Below are positions 52,113 through 62,500 of a stretch of 64,000 nt of DNA, piece by piece. Position numbers and translations under genes: made by a program. The stretch spans positions 248,001-312,000 of the forward strand of contig QPMI01000005.1 of NCBI GenBank assembly GCA_004431415.1, given 5' to 3'. The first letter of the stretch is position 1. Each line of letters starts with the position of its first letter. Below the pieces are notes generated by a model. That model was not told the DNA's origin. It saw nothing but the letters and a program-made list of their open reading frames with translations, and searched no databases. This DNA comes from Cyanophora paradoxa. Taxonomy: Eukaryota > Glaucocystophyceae > Cyanophorales > Cyanophoraceae.

Positions 52113-55100
52113 GTCAATGAGAGCGCGCCGGAGCCACGTGCACGCGACGGAGGCGGGCAGCCGTTATCCTGCCAGCAAGCCGCCCGCCGCGGCGAGGCAG
52201 CCGCTGACGGCGGGTCTGATGCAGCGGCAGCCGCTGGCGATCCGTCCCAACGAGCAGCAGCCGCCCCCGAGCCCGAGCCCGCGGATACGTCCGCAGCGGC
52301 ACCCGCGGCTTCTGCGGCCGCCGCCGCCGCAGGGGACGCGCACGAGCCGATCGTACTCCGCGAGAGCGACTGCGCCATATGCTGCGCGCCGCTGCGCGGC
52401 CGGCCGATCCACGTCACCGGTGCGCATGCGCGAGCTCGCGCGTGGGCGCCGATCCTAGCCTAGTAGTAGACCTAGTAATAGTAGGCGTTCCCGCCTGAGA
52501 CGGGCTGGCGCAGAGTGCGGGCACCCTTTCCACGCCGAGTGCCTCGGGGTCGCGAGCCAGAGGCAGAGCGAGCCCCGCTGCCCCCTCTGCCGTGCCCCCC
52601 TGGAGACGCGCCAGGCCCCCCTCTGGGACGCACCCGCGGGCCCGACCCCGGCCCCGGCCCCGGCCCCGGCCCCGGATGCCGCCCGGTTCCTCGAACGGCT
52701 CCGTCTCCGCCAGCGGAATCGCGATCGCGGGACGCGGCTGCAGGGGACTGAGGAGGAGGAGCCCTCTTCGGCCGCCGAGCGGTCCGGGCAGCCGACCCGT
52801 ACGCCGGCCGAGTGGGAGAGGCTCCTCGACCGCGGGCGGATGGTCGGCCCGCGGACGCGGGATCGGCTCGCGAGGAGTCAGATTTCCGAGGAGGCGGCGG
52901 TCCAGGCCAGGGCGGGGGAGGAAGCACAGGAGAGCCCCCGGGAGGAGGAGCTACCCCCCCGCTCGCCGGCCGAAGCACCCTCTACCCCCCCTGGAGACTC
53001 CCTCCCGCTCTCCACCCCCGCCGGGGACACCCTCACCCTCACCGTCACGCCCGAGTTCTCCGCAATACCCCTCCGCATCTCCGTCCCCCCCTGCACCATC
53101 GCCGCCACCGTTACCGTTCGTCGCTTCGTTTCTTCGCGTACTCCCCTCTCCCGCCTCAACCCCCCCCTCTGCAGGCTGCCCCGCTATCCCCCGACGACCC
53201 CCGCCGCCCTTCGCTGGACCTGTTCGCCCCCCCCTTCCCTTCCCCTTCCGCCCCCCCCCCCCCCCCCCCCCGCCCCCCCCCCCGCCCCCTCCTCCTCCCC
53301 TTCTCTGACAATCCCCAGGGTGGCCGTGATCGACGTGTCGGGTTCGATGGCGGGAGCGCCCCTCCAGGTCTGTACCCCCCTTCAGCCGCTCAAGTTCATG
53401 CTGAGCTTACCTAAGCTCGAGGCCTCTCCGATGTGTGTGTGTAAGCTGACGCGGGGCGGGTACAGCTCGTGAAGCGGGTCCTGCACTTCGTCGTGAGCGC
53501 CCTCGGCCCCCGCGACCGGCGCGCCCCCCTGCCCCGGCCCCTCCACCTCTCCCCGAGCCCCTTCATCCCGCAGCCTAGCCTGGCCTAGGCTAGCCTGGCC
53601 TAGCCTGGCCTAGCCTGGCCTAGGCTAGCGCTAGCCTGGCCTAGCCTGGCCTAGCCTAGCCTATAGCCAGCCCAGCCTGAACCTCGAGCGTCCTTCTTCT
53701 TTTCTAAGCCCCCCGCAGGTTCGCCCTGGTCCTCTTCAGCGGGTCGGCTCGAACTGTGCTGCACCTCACCTGCATGGGTCCGCCGCCCCGCGCCCTCTCC
53801 CGCGCCGGCGCCGCGCTTTGTTAGAGATAGAGACTTAAGATTGAAGCTCTCTGAACTCGGATGACGAGTGAGTCGGCTTCTCACGGACCGTCAGGGGAGG
53901 AGGGCCGGCGGCGGGCGGCGGCGGTGGTCGATGCCGTGCACCATGAGTCTGGCACCCACATCTGGTGCGCAGGCGCTGCCGGGGCCCGGGGCCGGGGCCA
54001 GGTCCTTAGAGGGGGTACTCCTCGGAAAGCATTACTAAGTTAGGGGAGGTGCCTAATCTGGTGCGCATGCACTGCCGGGGCCTAGAGACCCCTCGCTCCC
54101 GGGCCGGGCTGCTCTTCGCTGTTGCTGACGGGGTCGCTCTTGCTGACGGGGTCGCTCTTGCTGCCTTCAGCTATCTATCTCGGAATCTATAGCTAGAGAG
54201 TGCCTATCTATGTGCCTTTTCCGCTCAGCTCTCCTCTGCCAGGCTGTTTCTTGCGATCGCTGTGGCTGACGGGGCGCGGGGCCGCAGGGCGGGACTCGGC
54301 GAGGGCCTCGCCCTTCTCCGCGGCCGCCGCCAGTGCGCCGGCGCCGGCGCCCCAGACCCCAGACTCCAGCTTCCGAGACTTCGGCCTATATATCTGACGC
54401 GGGGCGGGGCGGGGCGGTGGCAGGCGGAACCCGGCTTGCGGCGTGCTGCTGCTGACGGACGGCGAGGACACCGTCGGGCGCCTCTCGAAGTGAGCGAAAG
54501 GACGCCTAGGAACAGCACCTAGCGCCTACCGAGCCGCCCATGGCCAGCCTAGCCCAAGGGGACTACCAAGAGGGCGCTGGGGGGAGTCATCATCGCCTTT
54601 ACTTGCGACGCGCCCTCGCGACCCCCGTGGCGACCAGCTGACCGGCGCCGCCGCGCTCGCCGCAGCCTAGCGAGCAGGGCCTTGAATATATATTAATACA
54701 AGCCCTGCACTCTCGCTCACCTGAGTGTCCTGACTGACCGTCCTGCAGCCAGCAGATTGCGCGGTACGCCCGGGAGGCCCTCGAGGGGGCGGACCCCGCC
54801 GCGCGGCCCACCGGTGCGCGCGCGAGCGATGCCCTCCGACCCGCCGGCGCCGCGCCGCGCCCAGCGCCCAGCGCTCTCCACAGCCCCGCACATTGTTTGA
54901 GCGCTCCGCCCTGCACCCCGCCCCCCGCCCCCCTCCCACCCCCTCCCCCAGAGCCCCTCTGTCCCTCTCCATAGGACACCGCTTCGCTCCGCCCTGCCGC
55001 AACCCCGTCCCGCCCCGCCTTCCCTCCAGATCTCCCGAGCTCACGCGATCGGTCGGTCGCGGCAGTGCACACGTTCGGATTCCGGGCCAGCCACGACGCC

Positions 55101-55851
55101 AGCCTCCTCCGGTCCGCCCGCCCACCCCTCTCCGTCCCGACCCGCCCCTCGCCCCTCTCGGTTACCTTAGCGTACCCCGCGTACCCCTCGGGCCCGACCG
55201 GACGGGACCGGACCAACCGCGGGCGCAGGTCGCTGGCCGAGGCCGGCGGCGGCTCCTTCGAGTACGTCTCCAGCGGCGCCGAGGCCCGTCCCCGCTCCGC
55301 ACCGCCCGCTCCAGCCCCCGCCTCGCTTTGTTTGATTATGTACCCCGCGCCCCGCGGCAGGTGGCGGCGGCGTTCGGGGCGCGTCTGGCCTCCCTCTCGA
55401 CCCGCGTCGCCCGCTCCGCCTCCCTCCACATCGCAGTGCGCGGCGTCCTAGGCTTTACGTCTCCGTTTCTCACGAAGCGCCGAGCCCTGCAGGCGCGGGG
55501 CGGGGCGCGGGTGCGGCGGGTGCACCGGACGGGGGCCGGCGAGGCGAGGCCGGCGGGGGCGGAGGTGGAGGGGGGCGGGTACGTCCTGCCCCTTGGCGAC
55601 CTGGCCGCTGAGGAGGTCAGCCCTCCACCTCGCCATCCACCAGATAGGATAGATACCTAAACAAAAGACCGCTACCGCTCTATCGCCTTTTCTCCTCTGA
55701 CGGGACCGGCGCCCGCCCCCTGCAGACCCGGACGGGGGTGATCACGGTGGACGTCGTACCCCCGCCCGGGGCGGCCCCCGGGGAGGCCCTGGAGCTCCTC
55801 GAAGTATCCCTCTCCTACACCGACCTCCTCGTGCGCCCTGTACCCCCCGCG

Positions 55852-55882
<31 letters not shown>

Positions 55883-57845
55883 AAAGACTGCGTGCGCAGG
55901 GGGCCGAGGCGGAGGGGTCGGCGCGGGTTGTACCCCCCGCCGTGGTCCGGGTACAGCTGGCAGGGCCCGATGAGGCCCCGCCCCCGGTGCCGCCCCCGCC
56001 CCCGCCTGAGCGATTTTAACTAACTAACTTATTTATCTTGACTAACGAACTAGCTATCTTAACTAACTAACTTACTATCTCAACTAACTAGCTAGCTATC
56101 TTAACTAACTAACTAGCTATCTTAAATAACTAACTAACTAGCTATATTAAATAACTAGCTAACTAGCTATCTTAACTAACTAACTAAATAGCTATCTTAA
56201 CCAACTAACTAATGACTCAGGCGGACATGGGCGTGGACGTGCAGCGGGTCCGGGTCCTGGCCGCGGACGCCTTGCGCATCGTGCCCCCTACCCCCCTTTC
56301 CCCCCCCCCCGCATCGCCCTGCGCCCCCCTCCCCCGTTCTCCCCCCGCCCTCCCCGCCCCCATTCCCCCCCCCCCCCCCCCCCTTCCCCCCTGCCACGCC
56401 CTGCGCCCCGGGCCTCCACGAGCTCTAGCCCTCGCCCCGCACCCTTACGCGCGCCCCCTCCGACGCGCGGCGCCGGCCGGCCCCGCACGCGTCGCCTCGA
56501 GTCCGTCCTAGCTATAACACCCGCCTCGTCGCCCCACCCGCCCCGCCCCACCCGCCCCGCCCCGCCCCGCCCCGCCCCCTCTGACGCGCGGGGCCGGGTG
56601 GCCCGGGGTACAGGCGTCCGAGCACGCGGAGCATCGGAACTTCAACGCGGCGCGCGTCGAGCTCATGAACGCCCTCGACGAGGCCCACCCCGCCCCCGCC
56701 CCTTTAAATGTTTTAGGTCGCTTCAGAGGCTCAATTTAGATGATCGAATTATTAGGCAATTGTCTAGAATTCCTGGGTCTGGGGGCGCGCCCCGCGCCCG
56801 CCAACAGGCTACCGGGCCGCTTTAGGTCTAAAAGTAGGTCGAAGTAGGCCTGACGGCGGGGCCCCCCGCGCGCCTGACGCGAATTAGGAGACTCTGAGAG
56901 CAGGAGAGCTCCGCCCCGCCCCGCCCCGCCCGCCAATATATAGCTATCATAGTATAGTTCTGCTTTCAATGTTTTAGGAAGGCGAGATGCTTCTGCTCTT
57001 AGCTAGATCTAGAATTCCTTTATCTTGAATTCGTGAATTCCTGACGGCGGGGCCCCGCGCGCCCGCTCGATGCAGGTGCGGGCCTCGCGAAGCTACGAGT
57101 GGCGGGCCGCGCTCTCCGTCCAGTGCGTTTGTACCCCCCAGATTCGAATTCCTCTAGATCTAATTGTAACTCGTATTCCCCGTTTTTCAGGGTGGAGGGG
57201 GACTTGCGGCGGGCGCTGGCGGGGGTACAGGACGGGACTTCGTACATCACCGCCGGACGCTATTCGATTTCGGCCCTCCGTGCGCCTTGGCCCGCTTGAC
57301 TCTCGGCTCTCCTTTCAAATCAAAACGTTCAGTCGGGCCGTTGTTATAATTATTCAGCCTCCTAGGCCTGAGGCTCTTTTATTTGAGCCACGTTTGCCGC
57401 CTCTCCTCCTCTCCTCCTCTTTCCCCTTCTTTGCGCCCCTTTCATTTTGACTCCGCGCCCCTCGAATTCATCGTTGGTTCTAGCTATAGCTCGATTCGGC
57501 GAGGCCCGCCCGGCGGCCTCACTGAGTCGACGTCGCCCCCCCGCAGAGTCCTCCCACACGACGCAGTCGCCCAGCGTGGCCGCCCGCAGCGAGGTGCGCC
57601 GGCCCGGCCCGGCCGGCCGCCGCCCCCGCCCGTTCGCCGGCTCATGATCACTGAATTTCAGTGATCATGAGTCGCGGAACCTGCACTAGAACTGATCCCC
57701 CCCCCCCTCCCCCCTCCCCCCCCCCCCCCCCCCCCCGCAGGCGTACGGGACGACGACGGTGCGGTTCATGAGCGCGCGGGCGGTCGAGACGGTCGCCCGC
57801 GGGCCGCCGGCCACGGCCACGGTCCCGGCGCCTGCCGGGGTATAA
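52113..57845 (+). CDS. RING + VWA E3 ubiquitin ligase, WAV3-like
   Basis: After an Ala/Pro-rich lead the RING is split by an intron: ESDCAICCAPLRGRPIHVT, then GHPFHAECLGV and RCPLCRAPLE, giving the C3HC4 spacing. A linker and a beta-rich region follow, then a VWA domain with an intact MIDAS: VAVIDVSGSMAGAPLQ, LVKRVLHFVVSALGPRDR, FALVLFSGSARTVLHLT, RRAAAVVDAVHHESGTHIW, GVLLLTDGEDTVGRLSK, HTFGFRASHDASLLRS-type and GGSFEYVSSGAE. Downstream come beta segments, ELMNALDEA, VEGDLRRALAGVQDGTSYIT and AYGTTTVRFMSARAVETVAR, ending TAA 57845. This RING-VWA-tail order is that of the plant WAVY GROWTH 3 family, which ubiquitinates unknown targets. The start is not resolved. Introns have GTACCCC and poly-C tracts before acceptors. 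Confidence 0.8.
53570..53672. repeat. CCTAGCCTGG tandem repeat in a WAV3-like intron
   Basis: About ten units of GCCTGGCCTA/GCCTAGGCTA in roughly 100 bases. Non-coding, between the LVKRVLHFVV and FALVLFSG exons. Confidence 0.7.
56016..56214. repeat. TAACTAACTAGCTATCT minisatellite
   Basis: About 200 bases of AT-rich units near TTAACTAACTAACTAGCTATC, nine or so copies with small changes, in an intron of the WAV3-like gene. Striking against the GC-rich surroundings. Confidence 0.8.
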
Positions 57846-57961
57846 ATACCGGAATTGATACCCCGGCACGGTATTTATCCGGGGGAGGGAGGGAATTGAT
57901 ATTTATCACGGTATAAATACCGGAATTGATACCCCGGAGACGATTGCCGGGGAGGGAAATC

Positions 57962-58190
57962 CGATTCCGGCACGACGACGGTGCGGTTCATGATCATGAG
58001 CGACGACGGTGCGGCCCCGGGCCCCTGGGGGGCCCCTGGTGGGACCCCGACCAGGGGCCCAGGCCGCCCAGCTAGACCCATGGCCAGGACCTTGCAGTTG
58101 CGCCTTGGAACCGCAGGCCGCCCGCCGCCCGCCGGCGGCGGCGACCCCGGGCCCCCCGGCCGCCGGCCACGGCGCCTGCGCGTGCGACCC
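57962..58190 (+). pseudogene. Decayed copy of the WAV3-like terminal exon
   Basis: CACGACGACGGTGCGGTTCATG at 57,970 repeats the exon word at 57,750, partly doubled (GACGACGGTGCGG again at 58,002), and GCCGCCGGCCACGGC with GCGCCTGC at about 58,160 repeats the exon end. Short insertions separate the blocks. It lies directly after the real stop. Confidence 0.55.
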
Positions 58191-58589
58191 CCGACCGGGG
58201 GCCCAGCAAGATCTAGACCCCGGCCAGCCTGCAACCGAAACTGGACCGGAGGCCCGCCGGGCCGAACTTCGGAGGAACTTTAAATTTTGAACGCGGTTGC
58301 AATTGCGGTTGCTTGGGCTTGGGCCGGCGCGCTGGCGGCAGCCTATCTAGGCCTGGCTCTGTCTCTTGCGCTATTCCGACGGTCGCCGCTAGAGCTTTTC
58401 CGCTCGTCCCGCGCGACTTCTCTACAGCTAGATCTCCGCGACTAGCGTATACCGGAGTCCGGCCGCAAGCTCGTGAATCGCGATGGAGCTGTACTGTACC
58501 TGGCCGCAAGCTTCAGAAACACATTGGAGGGTGTACCCGGCCGCGTTTCACGATCACTGCACTTTGGCAGGCAGGGTTCGCGCGCCGCC

Positions 58590-59095
58590 CAAAATTTTTG
58601 GAAAAAGAATGCAAAAAAAACTTTTTGCGAAACTTTTTAGAAAAGTTTTGGTCCCCGTTTCGGGCCTCAAAAATTTTTGGAATCCTCCTCACCTCCCCCT
58701 CATCCTCCGAAATATATCGTTTGCGGCAGCTAAGGCGATGTTAAATGAAGATATAAACGACATAGAAGGCAATCTGAGGCTATTCTGAGCGTGGAAGGCG
58801 AGTTCTTGAGCTTCTGGCTCCTGTTGGGTGGGGGGGTACTAGGCCATGGCCTTGAAACACGGGCAGGCGGGTTTCCATGTGCAGATAGCAGCTCTTGCAA
58901 GCCGGCGATCGATAAACATGAGTTGAAAAATGTTTAAGAAGTGTTTGAATGCGATTTGAAGCACTTTAGACGATGGTTTCGATTCTTTCGGGGCAAAACT
59001 TTCCTAAAAATTTCGCAAAAATTTTACATACAAGGCAAAAATTTTCGCAAAAATTTTTGGACCCTCGGGGGACCCCCAAAAATTTTCTCATCCCT
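58590..59095. repeat. Pair of A/T-rich fold-back blocks
   Basis: Blocks at 58,590-58,690 and 58,990-59,095 both carry AAAATTTTTGG next to a CCC/GGG centre (for example TTTTTGGACCCTCGGGGGAC) and TTTTGCGAAA words. They look like two members of a small local repeat family. Confidence 0.5.
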
Positions 59096-59552
59096 GCTGG
59101 CAGGCTGTGGCAGCAGTGCAGCTGCTTCGAAAAATTCTGGCCTTCAATTACAGCACTGTGCGGCAGTCGCTGAGGTTCCGAGCTTCGGCAGTCTCTCCAG
59201 CTGCTGCAGCTTGCAGGCTAGTAGCGCTCTCAGCTTGCGAATCTTCAAGGCTTCTCCGTGGCCGGCCGGCGACGCAGGCTAGCGGTTTTAGCTTGCGAAT
59301 CCTATCATAGTAGCTGCTGCTCAACTGGGAACTTCGGAAGCTGCAGGCTGCACGTCCTAGCGTGACCTCCAGATCTAGATCGAAATCGGCCCTCGCTTGC
59401 CGCGAATCTTATCAACGCTCGAGGCGTTGAGATCGCGGCACATCGGGCGCCTAGCGCACGCGCCAACTATCGCAGTCGGCCATCGAAGCGCAAGCCTCAC
59501 CGCCAGATCCTGATCGGATTCGGATTGTAGTGATTGACCCAGGCCGAGCGGG

Positions 59553-62500
59553 ATGGGAAGCAGTGCAAGCATCGATATCGCCGCCGCGGGCAGCGCGGCC
59601 CGCACGTGTCCGGCCGCGGCGAACCCGCTTTCATTTGCCGCCAGCTGCAGTGAGCGGCAGCTGCAGGCAACCGCACAATTGCAAGCCGTTGGAGCCCGCA
59701 GCGGCAGAGCTGCGGCGGCATGGGACCGGCGGCACAGTTTGCCGCCTGAATTGCACCGAGGGCTCGCGGACATACGCGTGCATGAGAGCTCCGGATCCAG
59801 TTCGGGGCAGCGGCAGCGACAGGGTGAGCCTCCGGCCGCGGGACCGCAGGCGCGGGCTGCCGCTCAGCGCCCCGAGGCGGCGGCCGCGGCCGCGGATGTC
59901 GACTCGCCCTCGTCCACGTCGATCAAGCGCCGGCGCTCGACCTCGGACGGCTCCGCGGCGGTTGCGGTCGTGGATGAGATCCCGCAGGTGCGCCCGCGTG
60001 CGCCGCGCTTCATCCCACTCGCACTGGAACTTAAGGGTTCCCTGGCGCGCGCGCAGGGCGAGGCGAGGCGCGCCCCGGCGGAGGAGATCGCGCGCGCCTT
60101 CGCAATGGGTGGAGGCGCCGGCGCCACCTGGCCCGACGACGACGCTGCTCTGTTCCTCGCGGCCGACTCGGCCCGCGCCGCCGCCGGCGCCTCCCGGTGC
60201 GCTCGGCCCCGCCGCCCCGGCCCGCCCCCGTCCCGCACGCCGACTCCGCCGCTCACGCCCCGCCGGACGGGCGCAGGTGCCTGATCTTGGGTCCCTCTTC
60301 CGATCCTGGCGCACCGTCCCTCCTCGCCGCGTCGCCCCGGGCCGCCGCCGCCGCTGCGGACAGCGCCGCGGCCGTCGCCGTCGCCGCCGAGGTGGGCCTT
60401 CTGCGTGCGCGCCCGCCGCCGTGTGCCGTTGAGCCAACCCGCCGCAGGCGTGGCGCGAGCTCGCCCTGGGGCGCTGGACTCGAGGCGCCGCGGCCCTCGG
60501 CGCCCCCGTCGCTGCCGGCGGGCTGGTGCGCTCCCCCGCCCGGCCCCGCGCCCGCGCCCTCTCGAACGGGCAGCACCTGCCTCTGTACAGGTCGTGGGCG
60601 CACTCCTCCTCCTCTTCGAAGGCTGGAGTGGGCGGAGTGGGCGGGAGTGGGGCGAGCGCGAGTGCGGCGCCGCGGCGGCCGCCGCCTGGGCGCTCTTCCC
60701 CGCGCTCTTCGCCCGGCAGCAGTCTCCGAAGCAGCGGCGGCAAGCCGCTGCGGAGCAGACGACGGCGCCGGCGGGCGGGCGCTGGATTCCCACCCGCCCG
60801 GACCGAGAGGTCGAGCAGGAGAACGCCGTGCTGCAGGTGCGGGCCGCCCGACGACCAAGGCCCAGGCCTAGACCTAGGGGCGGGCGGGGCGGGGCGGCCG
60901 CTGCCCGCCCTTCGCCCCTCGCCCCTCGCCCGACGGGGGCCGGACCGGACCGACCCGCCCCCGCCTGCGTTCGCAGCGCGAGCTACAGGAGCGCGAGCTG
61001 ATCAGCCGCCTCGTGGCCGAAATCAACGACGGCGACGGCCGCGCCCTCGACTCCTGGTACTTGATTGAGATAGACATAGCTAATATATTAGCATGAACTT
61101 TAGAAGCTAAAGAGAGACGGAGCTGAAGCAACCTGCTCGAGCTTAGGTTTTCGATCTATCTAACGCGCGCGGCAGCGCGGAGCTGCTGTGTCGGCACTTT
61201 AACGCGACGCGCTGCATGATCTTCGACGTCTCGCGGGCCCAGCAGCCGGGTACCCCCGTCGCGCCCCGGTCCGCCCCCCCTCCCCCACTACCCCTCCACC
61301 CCTTTCTCCCCCCCCCTTCCATCCCCCTCCACCTGCCCTTCTTGTCCCCCCTCCCTCCGCCTTCCGCCCCGTCCCCCCCCCCCCCTCCTCTCCCCCTTCC
61401 CCCTCACCCCCAACTCCGCCCCACTCGCTGGCCTCCTTTCTCCTCCTTCTTCCCGCCTTTCCCCTCTCCTTTCCCTCCGCCCCCCTCCCTTTCCTTCCCC
61501 GTCAACCTTCAACCCCTTTAACGTCCCCTCCCCTTTTCGCTCCCTTCCCCCCCCCCCCCCTCACCACCGGCCGCCTTTCTCCTCCCCCTTCCCCCCTCCC
61601 CCCAACCACCTGGCCGCAATGCCTGATCAGAGCTGCCCAGCGCCTAGCTCCCTCGGAGCCTAGGCCCTTATGCGGAACAGAATCCTCGCTCCCTCCCCCG
61701 CACGCCCCCTACCTCAGCATGAGGTAGTGGGCGATCACGCCCTACCCCCCTCACGCCCCCGATCATCCCCCCCTCCCCCCCCCTCCCTTCTCTCCTACTT
61801 GTTCCGCTTCTTTTCACCTGTCCTTCCCTTCTCCCCTCTCCCGCATCCCCACCCCCCCGCACCTTGTTCCCCCCCCTACTACTCGTCTCTTTGGACCTCC
61901 GAGCCTCATTAGAGTTGACCAGGCTCGAGGCCCTGAGAGTTGGCTATCTTAATCTTAGAGTCGATTATTAGAAGATTCTGGGCTATCTCTGACCAGCGCG
62001 CACGGCAGGGCGATCTGCCTTCGGTCGGAGCGGGCGCGGCGGCTCGGCACGCGCTTCAGCGACGAGACCGTGCAGCTCTGCCTCCGCCTATGCGAGTCCT
62101 CTCCAGGCGCGCCGGACCCTCCGCGTCCCCGCGCGCCCCGCCGCCGTCCCTCTCAACGCGTTCGAACTCGGCGCAGGCGGTGTCTTCACGTGGCACGGGC
62201 TGGAGCGGGTACCGCCCGAGCTGCGGGGCGCCCTCGAGTCGCACAGCTGCATGACCGCCTTCGCACGCTTCGAGGTATCCCCCCGCGTCCACGCCTCGCC
62301 CTCGCCCCTCGCCGGGCCAGGGGCGCTGACCGCGGGGGCCGGGGCGACGTGCGCAGAGCGCCGTGAACGCCATCATCGTCGTTGAGGATACCGGTGCGCT
62401 CGAGCAGGCCGCGATCACGAGGCGCGCGGCGCGGCGCGGCGGCCTTACGCGGGGCCCGGGCTGGGGCGCAGACACGGTGGCGGGCTGGGGGGCCCAGGAG

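Larger units (their letters stand above)
57846..59552. other. Spacer after the WAV3-like gene with exon echo and A/T blocks
   Basis: No supported gene. It starts with three near-copies of a CGGTATTTAT / AATTGATACCCCGG motif (57,840-57,950), then a decayed echo of the WAV3-like last exon (57,962-58,190). Two A/T-rich blocks (58,590-58,690 and 58,990-59,095) share AAAATTTTTGG and TTTTTGCGAAA words and can each fold back. Frames of up to 143 codons here show no domain. Confidence 0.5.

Noticed and set aside
58313-58744. 143-codon plus-strand frame in the spacer
   Set aside because: It spans an A/T-rich fold-back block. No domain and no matching neighbour signals.
59631-60743. 370-codon minus-strand frame
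   Set aside because: Antisense to the GC-rich N-terminal region of the GAF gene. Arg/Ala/Gly-rich, with no domain; typical mirror frame of high-GC coding DNA.
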